Source: Isoetes taiwanensis
Taxonomy: Eukaryota > Streptophyta > Lycopodiopsida > Isoetales > Isoetaceae
Length of the DNA stretch: 64,000 nucleotides
Reading direction: 5' to 3'
Assembly (NCBI GenBank): GCA_021234155.1
Contig: JAJEKV010000164.1
Location: 876,783-940,782, forward strand
Shown here piece after piece: positions 1 through 10,329 of the stretch. How positions within the stretch are numbered: the first letter of the stretch is position 1; every line of letters begins with the position of its first letter. Below the pieces are notes generated by a model. That model saw nothing but the letters and a program-made list of their open reading frames with translations, ran no database searches and was not told the origin of the DNA. The translations under genes were made by a program, and so were the position numbers.

Positions 1-319
1 ATGATATTGATCTAATGTGGCATTCCCATCAACTGCAACCGAATACATATAAAATGGATATCATGGCAATCGTGGGAAGACCTTTGGGCCATGATGACAC
101 TCTCCAAGATAGAACCCCTGGGGGAAAGCTTGACCGTGGAGGTAAGAAAACTACTGAATTATGGGGGCTAACTTATGGTAAGGTTTATGCAAAAGAAGGA
201 TGCACACGCAAATGCGATGTAGCTCTTGGAGGTAATTGTAATCGGTTGTCGCGCTTGCAAGGGTGGTAATGGTGAGGGGCATTGTTCGTGATAATCGATA
301 AGAGTGGGTGTGGCACTGG

Positions 320-451
320 CGGTTGTGGCGGTAGCGGTGGCGGCGGCGGTGGTGGTGGCGGAGGCGGTGGCGGTGGCTGTGGTGGGTGTGGAGGAGGGTG
401 ATGTTTATAAGGAGTGCTGGTAAGCTTATTATTATCAAGGTTTTTCCCTCA
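320..451 (+). repeat. GGC/GGT-rich tract plus dispersed repeat segment
   Basis: A run of GGCGGT-type triplets (about 320-395) leads into a non-repetitive segment ending in TTTTTCCCTCA. The same GT-rich lead and the same segment occur again at 13,620-13,727, so this is a dispersed repeat and not a glycine-rich gene. Nothing else is recognised in bases 1-320. Confidence 0.6.
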
Positions 452-1208
452 ATGAATCTTATGGGTGAGGGTTTTTTACTCCTACATGGTAATGGGCTTA
501 CTATCTATATATTTTATCCTATATTTATTGTATTGGGTCTCATACGGTATTTGTGGACAATAAAATGTTACTACTTTATCAAGCTGAGAAACAACACCCA
601 AAATGTTAAGAAAGGGCTGCGGTAACCAGATTGTTTTTTATATATACGTTACAAGCGCTTTGCATACACATTTCTGCATGCATTTCGCTTATGCAAGCTG
701 TTACGTTGCAATGGTCACTGTGCCCGTTTTGCATACGCAAAAGAGCACTTTCCTTGCGCAATGCCCGTTTTGCGTATGCAAAAGAGCACTTTGCGTCCTT
801 AAAAACATCTATTGTTTAAATTTGGATTTTCCAGTTTGGTGGAAAAAAAATGGAATTATTTTTAAGTTATTTTTCTAAGGTTTTGAGGAATTTGAACATC
901 GATTTCCAAAAATTGATGAAACCCATTTTCGTATGATTTTGAGAGAATGTTTGTTTGGTTCAAAATTTGAGGACTGGGCATGCATGCCACGAAGCTTTGG
1001 CATCCAGAATGCATAGATCCGGCTCTAATGGAATTGCAGCCATTCCCTGCCTTACAGCGCCTAATCCGTTGAGTTTTGGGTTTCTTCTTCAAATGGGTAG
1101 ATCCAAATTTGTGTCGCCATGTTCTTGAGCTTCATTTTCATCTAGTTTTAGATCGGGATTCTACCTTGATCTAGCCGTGAAGACTTCTTCACATCATGCA
1201 GGTTTTGT
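452..1208 (+). repeat. Dispersed repeat family, copy 1 (longest)
   Basis: This block matches 42,238-42,868 over most of its length, and its right half (from about 817) matches 11,517-11,907. It contains an internal direct repeat of about 40 bp at 723-800 built around GCAAAAGAGCACTTT. No protein is recognised; short ORFs here recur only because the DNA is repeated. Directly after it, at 1,209, comes a sequence resembling the start of the gypsy LTR at 11,908. Copies 1 and 2 therefore share the same order: repeat, then LTR-like start. Confidence 0.7.
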
Positions 1209-1290
1209 GATGTTCCCCGGAAATATACGTCATAAATACGTATATTAATTCTAGACCTCGTCGCCGTACACTTCGATATATCTTGCCAGG
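1209..1290 (+). repeat. LTR-start-like fragment
   Basis: TGATGTTCCCCGGAAATATA at 1,209 is nearly identical to the start of the LTR at 11,908 (TGACGTTCCCCGAAAATATA). The likeness continues to about GTACA at 1,280 and then stops. It is probably a truncated or rearranged LTR of the gypsy family found at 11.9 and 56.6 kb. The next 300 bases contain several copies of a short motif around ATCCTACGGCCCA. Confidence 0.4.
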
Positions 1291-1635
1291 TCGACGTCAT
1301 GCGGTCCTTCATAGTACAACCACTTGTCTAACATATATATGTTCTTATATTTGTCGCGCTTATCCGACCGTCCGTTTGAGATCCGACGACTCACGTGGCT
1401 TTGGGACGTATCCTACGGCCCAGATGGCTTGGGAGTTTATATATAATTCGTATAGACACGATCCTACGGTCCAGGTTGATCTGATCCTGACCGACGGTGC
1501 ACATGACTTTGAAAATTATATGTAATAGATCCTATGGCTCATGTTGCGTGAGATCTCGACCCTTGATCGGGTGCAAGATCCTACGGCCCAAGTTGAATGC
1601 TCATCCCTTAGGAAAAGGCTTTTAAAATTTTTATG

Positions 1636-1702
1636 TTGTGTGGGAGATTCGAACCCTGATGATTGACCCCCCAGCCCCCCATTCTAACCACTAGACCAAG
1701 CA
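1636..1702 (-). repeat. tRNA-derived sequence (SINE head or tRNA pseudogene)
   Basis: Read on the minus strand this has a canonical pol III A box (TGGTCTAGTGG) and, about 35 bases later, a B-box-like GGTTCGAATCTC. The order and spacing are those of a tRNA. The arms between them are G-rich and do not fold into an anticodon stem, and the acceptor ends do not pair well. It is best read as a tRNA-derived SINE head or dead tRNA, not a functional tRNA gene. Confidence 0.45.
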
Positions 1703-1782
1703 TTAATTCCATAAACAATTTATGTTTCACATATACTTAAGGATAGTGTTTCCATTAAGATAAAATAGACGATAACATTCTA

Positions 1783-1855
1783 GCTAGCTCAAGAAGCTCC
1801 TAGAATGTTCTGGAAGGCTCTAGAAAGTTCTAGAATCTTCTAGAAAGTTCTAGAA
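1783..1855. promoter_or_regulatory. Heat-shock-element-like array (inverted GAA pentamers)
   Basis: From 1,788 to 1,855 the sequence is an almost unbroken series of 5-bp units alternating GAA and TTC in perfect phase. GAA falls at 1793, 1803, 1813, 1823, 1833, 1843 and 1853. TTC falls at 1808, 1828, 1838 and 1848, with one-base variants CTC at 1788 and 1818 and TCC at 1798. Heat-shock transcription factors bind nGAAnnTTCnnGAAn; three units suffice and this run has about fourteen. More imperfect blocks of the same design occur at about 1,905-2,050. No coding gene follows within 2 kb, so what it would control is unknown. Simple expansion of TTCTAGAA is the alternative. Confidence 0.5.
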
Positions 1856-1894
1856 CATAAGAGAATCTAGGGGGGACCTAAGAAAATTGTATTC

Positions 1895-2340
1895 TAATAA
1901 GTTTTAGAATGTTCTAGAATGTAGGGGAATCTACGGGAATGTAAGGAAATCTAGGGAAATACTTCCAGAAAGTTCTAGAATATATTGAAAGTCTTAGAAT
2001 GTTCCACGAAGTTTTAGAATGTTCTAAAAAGTTCTAGAATGTAAAGGAATCCAGAGGAATCTAATAGAATGTAAGAAAATCTTATAAAATGTAGGAGAAT
2101 CTAGGAAAATATTTACAAGCCTAAGGGAATCTCTTAAAATCTGGGGGATCTAAAGGAATCTTCATACAATCTAAGGGAATCTAAGAAAATGTTGATGAAA
2201 TCTTAGAGTATTTAAGGGAATATTTATAGAATCTGATAAAATCTAAATGAATCTAAGAGAATCTAAGGGGATCTTCATAGAATCTTGGAGAACCTAGGGA
2301 AATTTAATAGAATCTAGAGGGAATCTTATAAAATTTAGAG
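1895..2340. repeat. Degenerate GAATCT/TTCTAGAA simple repeat
   Basis: About 450 bases are built from variants of GGAATCTAAGAGAATCT and TTCTAGAATGTTC. This is decayed short tandem repetition continuous with the pentamer array just upstream. From 2,345 to 3,298 I see only unremarkable AT-rich DNA, with a TATATATATATA stretch at about 2,445 and no recognisable gene. Confidence 0.6.
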
Positions 2341-3298
2341 AAATGCTCACGAACCCTCTAAGAGAACATTCTCAAGAGATTCTTTTACAAGAACTTGCAC
2401 GTAGGAACATGGAACATACACCGTAGGACGGATTAAATTTCTTGTATATATATATATGATTATTAGAATTAGAATTGTTCTCCCACTCGAAAGCCTTTTC
2501 GGACTACCTTTCTATGTTCACTCCGCCTCACTCTCCCCAGAGCAAAGATACGGCGTCCAGGTACTTTGAAGACTTTCCGTTGGATATTTCCCAGTTTCTT
2601 TCTTTGCTGGATTCGATTTGAAGCTTGAATTTAAGGTTTTGTTTGGCGTTGGCCCGAAACCCTTTGTGTGGTCGCTTTCTTTCCTGGGATTCAATTTGGG
2701 TCTGCTGCATCAGAATTAGGACTCACCAATTTTTAGAAATGCATAGAAGGTTGTGTGAATGAAACTAGGCAAAATTTGAAAGGATGTAGCTTAGTTCTCG
2801 GCTTTCATGGAAGGAATTGATAAATTGCAAGTTGAAGAGCCTCTGCATGATTCTAAGCTATAGAACGGCTTAGCAAATTTGCGGAATTTACAGATGTTAG
2901 GGAACAATTTGTTAATTCCTTCTGAGCACTGCACAGAGTCTACTTGAAACGGCCTTGCTTACAAATTTCATTGGAGTTTAAACAATGAAAGCGTAATGTA
3001 GGCTAGCAGGTCTGATTTTGGGCTAAGACTGGGCAACATGGCTGCTCTTTTGAAAAATCCGGCTCTTTCTAGCTTGAGCGAGATACAGACAACAAAATTC
3101 GAGCCTAAAGACAGACTGATTGGTTTCAAAGAGATGATATTTAGATGATTCAAAACCACAGCACATGCATCAAAATCACGCTGCTTCCTCTCCCCAAAGT
3201 GCTACATACTAGAGCCACAGAGCTTATGCCCCATATCCTGTTGATCATAGAAAACAACAGAAAGAACATAGCCTAGGACCTCCGTTTTGAACTGAGGG

Positions 3299-3703
3299 GC
3301 TTTTCACACGACTAGTGTGTCTTATATTTTAAGGCATACTATTGGTCCATGTCAATATTTAAGAAGAACCGGTTTTGACACGAAGCCATATAAGACATGT
3401 CTTATTTAGGTTCGGATAGATTCGGTAAGGGCAATGGAATCTTATTTTATACCCGGGGACTTCCCCCACCATAAAATAAGACACCACTTATTATATTCTA
3501 TTTTATTTTATTGACCAATCATATTCAAAATAATAGGTGATCTTATTTTGTGATAGTTTTCGCACTAGTGTCTCATTTACATAAGACACCCTGTAGTGTG
3601 AAAACAACTTATATTTATATGTCTTATTTTTTGCTTTGGAGTCACAAATGATGTCTTATATGAAATGGGACAGCTATATTATAAGACATAGTGTGAAAAG
3701 GCG
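3299..3703. mobile_element. MITE-like element with about 30-bp terminal inverted repeats
   Basis: The left end begins GGCTTTTCACACGACTAG and continues into a TGTCTTATA motif. The right end, read in reverse complement, begins GCCTTTTCACACTATGTC and also runs into TCTTATA. Inside, AAGACA/TGTCTT motifs occur repeatedly and there is no coding capacity. A length near 400 bp and an AT-rich interior fit a miniature inverted-repeat transposable element. No clear target-site duplication was found. From 3,704 to 4,490 nothing is recognised. Confidence 0.5.
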
Positions 3704-4496
3704 ATGTGAGAATTTCTTCACAAGTTTCTGAGCGGGGCAGTTTGATTTGATTGCCCGTCTGCCAGTTTGGGATTCCTTTCGCCAGGGGAAGATAACGATC
3801 CGACACAGCTTCTCTTGATGCCTCCCCTGTTTTAGCCCTAATACATCCCCTGTTTTTGGTCAGGAGTGATTCTTCTTCCTTTAATTCAGGAAATTTGATC
3901 TTTGAAGCAGAAAGATAGTCTGAGCAACCAATTAGATTTAATTTTGCTGTTATTTCCAGGACCCCAGTTTTGAATTGAAGCGTGAAAATTTCTTCAGAAA
4001 TTAGCTTGATGCCAGCGCCCTGATACCGCCCCTGTATTACTTCTAATGTTTTCCCTATTTTTTGTTAGAAGTAATGCTTGGGTTTTCCTACAATCATTGC
4101 AAGGCAATATGTACAAGGCCACATCCTGTTGATGCATGCCGGTTTAGTTTCCCCTTCTAATCTGTATGCAAATCTGTGGAGGGTTCTTCCCCTTCTAAAT
4201 TATTTTGCCATTTGACTGCTGAATCGTTGCACCCTCCACACCCTGATCACAGGCTGGTGTCAAACTGGGGAAAGCAAAATGGGATTTTCTTCTTAATTTT
4301 TTGCAGAGATTGTAGGCTTGCCAAATCCAGAGGGTTCTAGCTTGGATAGGCTCGTCAGAAATAAGGCGCCTTTTGCCTCTTTTCCGGTGGAGCTAACAGA
4401 ACTTTATGCTATCATTATCAACAGCTAAGATTTCATCCGGAGATTGAGCAGAGTTTCTACTAGGGAATTGGTCAGATGGTCACAACTCTGATCAGA

Positions 4497-4785
4497 TTAA
4501 ACATCAACAGAAGGCTCATAATCTTCATCAGAATCATATTGATGCACATCTATTTCATCTTCTTCGCTATCCTGAACAACTTGAGGCAGATCATCTTGGT
4601 TGAGCAAAGAACCAGAAGATTGGTCAATACCTGTATCCCAATCTTCATCAAACTGGGTTGAATCAGCCAATCTAGCTAAGTAATCATCACCGCAATGCTC
4701 CACAGTCACAAAATCAACGCCATCTTCGCCTTCAAGTAAAAAAACGTACTCAGGATGATGGAGAAATTGTACAACTGACAAAGGA
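4497..4785 (-). CDS. Terminal exon of an unrecognised gene, acidic C-terminus
   Basis: The minus-strand reading frame ends with a strongly acidic tail (…DSEEDEIDVHQYDSDEDYEP…) and a stop at 4,497. A plausible 3' splice site (a pyrimidine-rich run ending GTCAG) lies near 4,785. From there the exon would encode roughly 95 residues, starting around VQFLHHPEYVFLLEGED. The open frame extends upstream to 4,904, but that part is less protein-like. Composition and codon pattern look coding; the family is not recognised. Upstream exons were not found, and the DNA beyond is repetitive, so this may be a fragment captured by a transposon. Confidence 0.4.
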
Positions 4786-5375
4786 AAAGAGTCTACCATA
4801 TAAACTAATAAGCTCCTCCAGACAAGCAAGAGCAACCTGTTCATCAAAGCAATGACTATGTGCGCCCTGTAATTTTGCATATGCACAGGACTGCTTCTAC
4901 CCACTTCTCATCCTTTGAACATTTTTGCATGAACATATAAGCTGTGAGCCAGAATTCCAATTAATATTAATATACTGAGTGCCTATGTGATCCGTGCGTA
5001 TGTTCGTCTCATATCATTCCTAGAGGAAATTTATTCACGACGATAGAAAACTTTTAGAGATTTAAACCGCAAATTATGTGCATATTCTTATTTAATTTTT
5101 TTTTGCAATTCTTATTTAAAGCTTAACGAGCTGCATACCATTTAAAGCTTTGTACAGCAGTCTCACTTAGTTAAGGCATATGTACGGGGGAAAGGAAATT
5201 GGGGATCGATTTCCGTTCCAGCCGGTGGGGTCCCGCGACCGGCGATAGCCGGGAGCAGGTCACCGGCTGGACCAAAAATTGAGACCCAATTTTCTTTCCC
5301 CCACAATATGGAAACAGGGGAGCAAAATTTGCCCCCCTTTTTTCCCTGCGGCCATGGCGTCGGAGACTAATTCTA

Positions 5376-5505
5376 TGCCGATATCTGCAAAGATAGTGGG
5401 ATTTGCATGGATTTGCACAGATATTCTTTGCCGATATCTGCAAAGATAGTGGGATTCGCATGGATTTGCATGAATCTGCAAAGATAGTGGGATTTGCATG
5501 GGCTA
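5376..5505 (+). repeat. Short tandem repeat, about 53-bp unit
   Basis: ATCTGCAAAGATAGTGGGAT followed by TTGCATGGATTTGCA occurs three times, at about 5,382, 5,435 and 5,474; the last unit is shortened. ORFs over it on both strands are products of the repetition. A GC-rich segment of short inverted pieces (ACCGGC/GCCGGT) precedes it at 5,215-5,270. Confidence 0.65.
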
Positions 5506-6198
5506 TGGATTTGCATGGCGGCTGGTTGGGTCTGATTCATCGTCTTGTGCACAGATTATGGCAGTTCTTGCGCTTTACAATCCGTCCAAGCTCCGTTATA
5601 GCTGCAGATGCTCTCCAATGGGGTCAATCTGGCCTAAAAAGTTCTAAATTTCCCCATTGAATCGAATGAAGAAGAGGATCTTAAGAAATCCAGTATATTT
5701 CTGTCTAATTCCAAAACTGGAGATGAATACAGAAAAGACGGCACATCTCTTGAGGGATTCGAAAAAGCCCACATTGTTCTGCTTCATGGAATTTTTGGGC
5801 TCGTTCTTGCATATTTTGTTGTTAGCCAGCTCTGTATCCATCTCTGGCGCCTCTTGAAGCAGGGTATTGTTGCTGTTGCAAGGTATTGTTGCAACAGAAG
5901 CAGGGTATTTTTGATGTTGATGCATGTTGAAAAAAATACTGCTTAACCAGTCGTCCGGAATTGGAAAACCCAACTTCCATTCCGGATTGTAGGGGGATGA
6001 CACATGTCAGCAGCAGAATGCGCGCCAGGGCATCTATGCGACCCTGTTTCCATATTGTATCTTATATATCTTATACGTGACTTTTGTTCAATCCTCTGAT
6101 TTTATCTGCCACACAATTTAAATAGGTTGCCACCAGGGTCGATTTGATTGATTTGTGCTAAATGCAAGGCACTAGCGTTCACAATGGAATCTCAACCT

Positions 6199-6577
6199 TA
6201 GTAATCCTACATTCTAGGTTCGTAACATTTTTAGATTGCCAAACTAGAACAATAGCCCAATCAACGTATGGAGAGATACATATGTTAATCTGCTTAGTAA
6301 AATGGGAGGACTAGGGTTCGATCAATGCTAAAAGGTTAAGCCAAGTTCATTGTGCTCATTTTTCATATCACGCCAAACTGCAATTAACAAGTTTGACCAG
6401 ACGTTCAACCACGAATTAACGGGATTTTGCCCATGGGAGTTGACCAAATAATTGATCAATGGTTTGGCTAGACTTCATGCGACCTATCACATGCAATAGC
6501 AATCTAGAAAAGAAAAAATCAGGCAAGATATATCAAGTCAAAGTTTCGCACTTGGCTTTGACCCCCAGTGTGCAACT
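6199..6577 (+). repeat. Diverged direct repeat, left copy
   Basis: Starts TAGTAATCCTACATTCTAG and ends near GACCCCCAGTGTGCA. The copy at 6,849-7,284 has the same order of blocks at clearly lower than full identity and carries an extra block in the middle. The pair could be the two LTRs of a tiny LTR element or a local duplication; no primer site or ORF lies in the roughly 270 bases between them. A perfect 34-bp tandem duplication (CTAGTTAAAGATCAGTATGC…) sits at 6,576-6,643. Confidence 0.6.
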
Positions 6578-6848
6578 AGTTAAAGATCAGTATGCTGAGA
6601 TGTTTTGCCCTAGTTAAAGATCAGTATGCTGAGATGTTTTGCCCACCTTTCGAAATGTAGATATCTGCATCCCGGGGTTCCACTTTGGCAAGGGTAACAC
6701 AACACACAATATAAAACCCACAATTTTGATGACATTCACATTTCTAAGTTAAACATAATAACATGAGAATATGTGCACCAACTTTACAAGCAGTAATATT
6801 GAAGAGGAAGTGTGAGAGCCATCCAACATGAATTGCTAGGTGAATTCT

Positions 6849-7284
6849 TAGTAATCCTACATTCTAGATTCGCAACATCTTTTGGTTGCCAACCTAGAAC
6901 AATAGCCCAATCAACGTATGAAGAAATACATACATTAATTTGCTTAGCAAAATGGGAGGACTAGGGTTTGACCAATACTAAAAAGTTAGGTCAAGTTCAC
7001 TGTGCTCATCTTTCGTGTCAAGCCAAACTGCAGTTGACAAAGCATTGATTACAACTTACGTGGAAATTTGACTACAGGTGAACCAACAAGTTGACCCCAA
7101 GTTTGACCGGACATTCAACCACACATTAACGGCATTTTGCCTATGGGTATTCACCAAATAATTACAATGGTTTGGCTATCCTTCTTAAGAAATACCATAT
7201 GCAACGACAATCTAGAAAAGAAAAAACCAAGCAAGACATATCAGGTCAAAGTTTTTACACTTGGAATTGACCCCCAAGGTGCAC
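6849..7284 (+). repeat. Diverged direct repeat, right copy
   Basis: Second copy of the 6,199-6,577 repeat, with about 60 extra bases in the middle (TTGATTACAACTTACGTGG…). The stretch from 7,285 to 8,990 has no gene I can support. Its only structure is a short local repetition of a GTGGCCTTTACATAT phrase at 8,537 and 8,593. Confidence 0.6.
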
Positions 7285-8990
7285 AAAGCGCCGGCTCCGC
7301 CGGTGCCAAATTCTTGTATATTTATATCGTAAAAGATGTATGAATGGATTATCACTAGATAGATCTTGTGAAGACGAATCCATTGCTACAAAAAAAATTT
7401 GAATCGGAGTTCTGGATCAAAAGTTATGATGAAAAAATGATACTACAGAAGTTAGTTGCAGCTGCATTAATTACAGGCTGCCACATAATAATGGAATGAG
7501 ATATACTGGAGCTCTTCTCTTATTGGACAGTTTAAAAAACTGACATGGCATTTTAAACATTCCTTAATGGGACAAAATGTGATCTCATTTTTCCTCTAAT
7601 GTTATCGTTCATTCCTTCTTATCGTTCATTCCTGACCATTGATTACTGCAATATTCCCTCAATTATTCCTTCCTGAGCATTGTGGACCGTCCCTTGACTC
7701 CATGATGGGGTCAAACTGCCATTTCCACATCAGCCTAAGATTTATAAACCATTGTCCAAAGTCAACATACGTCTGTGTCACAAACACTCATGCAAAAGAG
7801 GGAAATTGAACCCCCTGCCATCAGAGGCAGCCCAAGTACTATATAACATGTCTGTACACACAACAACTTGTGAAATAAAATGTGCTTCTGCCAGAGTTGT
7901 TACCACTTGAACGAATGCACTCCTTGTGCCTGCAAAGTTTGTCAAATGAGCAATGCACAGACAGTTTTCAAAGAACACATTCACTCACCATAGCGCTGTA
8001 ACCAAGGCAGACTACATGAGGAAATAGATCGCTAAGGATGTCCCACACTGCAAGTAAATAAATGAGAAGAGAACCTATGCTTGTTGTGCAGCGAAATCAT
8101 GATGACATGAGTTGCATAAGAACTAAGCTTATGTAAAACTAGAGCTCTAGATTTATTAAGAAAATCTAGAGAATGTTATGATCGAATCTGTTAGAAAATT
8201 AAGAAAACAGAACTACGCAATTGAACAACAAGAATTATGCAATCGCCAACTTTCCTTTGCTTATCTTATGAGGATAACAAGTACACTTATCTAAAACTAA
8301 GGTCCTAGACTTATTTCCTTTGCCGAAGCCATGGCTAAAGATAAAAATAAAGATAGAGCGAAAGCAGACCCTGTTACACGAAAACTATGGTACTTCCAGC
8401 ATCTCCACGCATTTTTCTTGCTTCAATTAAGATTTGAAGGTCCAGAAATTCTTGCAACAGAGCACAAGCATTCTCACATTTTCTGTTCAGCTGGTCATTA
8501 CAATCTATGTGTACAGACAGTAGGCATGTTACCTGTGGCCTTTACATATCACAGCATAAAGGGCACAGCAAAGTCATCAGGTGCCCCATCACTGTGGCCT
8601 TTACATATGTAGAAAGAAGTATAATAGCAATGTGCAACTTACTATTGAAATTGCAGAGAAAGAATAGAAGGCCCTTTGTGCAACTAAGTATGCACGAAAG
8701 GAATCTTCAATGTATCATGTACATTTCAAACTGTGGCCTCTACTTTTGAAGGCATTCGCTTCCTCCATTCTGCAACTCCCATACATGAATAGCTCGTACT
8801 GCATTTCAGATAAGTGTGGCTCCCTCAGCAACAACCGGCCCACAGCAATAGCAAATCAAACTGACTACACATGATGTAAACCTATAGGACCATGACAGCC
8901 ACGTGTTCATACCTCGTCATGCATGACGTGTCGGTCCTGCGCACATCCTCACCTGTACATAACCTGCATCCTCTCTTAAGCAAGCAAGCA

Positions 8991-9075
8991 AGCAAGGAGC
9001 ACGGGGAGTTGAACCCCTCAAGGAAGCCGCTCTTCAATGCTCCACCACGACCTAAAGCCGGGGGGCTATTCCCAT
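8991..9075 (-). ncRNA. tRNA-like fold on the strand of the Rep-like gene
   Basis: On the minus strand a T-arm-like hairpin is plain: GGGG, loop TTCAACT, CCCC, followed by GTGCTCC. That last heptamer pairs fully (one G·T) with GGAGCAT only 48 bases upstream, not at the distance of a true tRNA acceptor stem. A small GAAG/CTTC hairpin lies between. It therefore looks like a shortened tRNA-like structure or a tRNA-derived fragment. It sits about 220 bases beyond the stop codon of the 9.3-kb exon, in the same orientation. A normal tRNA is unlikely. Confidence 0.3.
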
Positions 9076-9294
9076 ACAGTGAATGTCAATCATTCATGCC
9101 TACAAGAAGAAATCACAACTATTTTTTTTTTCCTTTTTATTTTTTCTGGTCACACGTCCTGCATCCTCATTCCAATGCACAAGTAAATGCTCAAACACAC
9201 AATGCTACACTATACACACCATCCAAGCAAGAAATCAGAATTAGTTGTACCTCAGATTCAAGGCAACAACATGCCTTCGTTGCAGATTATCGAT

Positions 9295-9812
9295 TTATCT
9301 TAGCTCACGAATCAACATTCCCCTGGCCAAATTCATATGGGCCCTCAATGCCTGTCTCTCTTCCATAGAAACATTAACATGCTCCCATTCCATCAGGCCG
9401 ATGCATTGCTCCAATGCATGGAAAAGCCTGCTCAGTTGAATCCGAAGCACTCTAACTGCAGCTGCTACCCCTTCAGCTATTGTATTTATCCCCACAACAT
9501 TCTCAAACAGCTTCGCCGCTACATGCACATGTTCGCTCCCTACAGAGGCAACCACAGGCTGTGGCAGCCCATTTGCCACAAGATTTGCAACAGGGGGCAA
9601 TGGGCTGGGATGTGGCAGCCCGTTTCCAATTGCCATGGGAACAATGCGTGGCATTTCAGCATTAACAACATGGGGAGCATTTGTGACCGGCACAGGAGGC
9701 GGAGCACTTGGACGAGAAGGAGGGCCAGACACAACCACATCACTATTGCTGTCACTTATTTCAATAACTTCTGGTGCCACAACGTGCCCATTGGCCTCCA
9801 TTCCTGGCATAC
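9295..9812 (-). CDS. C-terminal exon of the Rep-like transposon gene (acidic/Pro-rich plus helical region)
   Basis: A clear acceptor (TTAATTATGCAG) at 9,813-9,814 opens a frame of about 172 codons to the stop at 9,295. The first part is acidic and serine-rich (PEVIEISDSNSD, resembling a SUMO-interaction motif), followed by a proline/alanine/valine-rich linker. The last 80 residues are predicted helical, with regular hydrophobic spacing (IQLSRLFHALEQCIGLMEWE). It lies just downstream of the Rep-like ORF on the same strand, which suggests a later exon of that gene. The reading phase to the preceding exon is not settled, because the upstream part is frameshifted. A separate small gene is the alternative. 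Confidence 0.5.
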
Positions 9813-10064
9813 CTGCATAATTAAATGCGAGCATGTGCTATAACCAGTATGACACTACTCCTCTAAATCAGCTTCAACAACATAGAACTTAGCATCGAAC
9901 TACTCTTATAAATCAGCTTCAAGCAACCTTGAATTTAACATAAAAGTACACATCTATATTCCATGTACAGTCCAAATACAAGAAACACAAACATGAGAAC
10001 AGAACAATAGAAGAACAAGACACTATCCCATTGCCATAAGAACAAAACAATCAACAAAAGGGCA

Positions 10065-10329
10065 CTATCCCACTACCATAGTGTGATCAAGCAAGTCTAG
10101 GGGTATGTAATCAAGCCCGCTGAAATCTCCATCTACAACTGACCTAAACTCTTCCTCCTCCACATCAACAAAGTGCGCATCGATCGTCATCACCCTCGCT
10201 GCCTGCATCGTCCCAATACCTCTTCCTCGCCTTCCCAATCCTCTCCACTGGCTGCATCCCAGCAAGCACACCAAAGAGCACGCATCTAACATCGCTTGGC
10301 ATAGCATGTTCAGGATTCAACGTCATCCT
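10065..10329 (-). pseudogene. Extension of the Rep-like ORF beyond an in-frame TAG, then shifted frame
   Basis: Directly after the TAG that ends the Rep-like ORF (10,330-10,332), the same frame stays open for 54 further codons. It keeps a protein-like composition (PSDVRCVLFGVLAGMQPVER) before stopping at 10,165. An overlapping frame from about 10,190 then carries a coherent acidic segment (FVDVEEEEFRSVVDG) to 10,065. The natural reading is one coding region broken by one stop and one frameshift. Either could be decay or sequencing error. A possible donor (ATG|GTAGTG) lies near 10,076. Confidence 0.5.

Noticed and set aside
5644-6003. 119-codon minus-strand ORF starting MSSPYNPEWKLGFPIPDDW
   Set aside because: The first part is faintly protein-like, but there is no family, no splice context, and a competing ORF on the other strand.
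9337-9843. 168-codon plus-strand ORF
   Set aside because: Shadow of the minus-strand exon at 9,295-9,812, which has the better composition and an acceptor.
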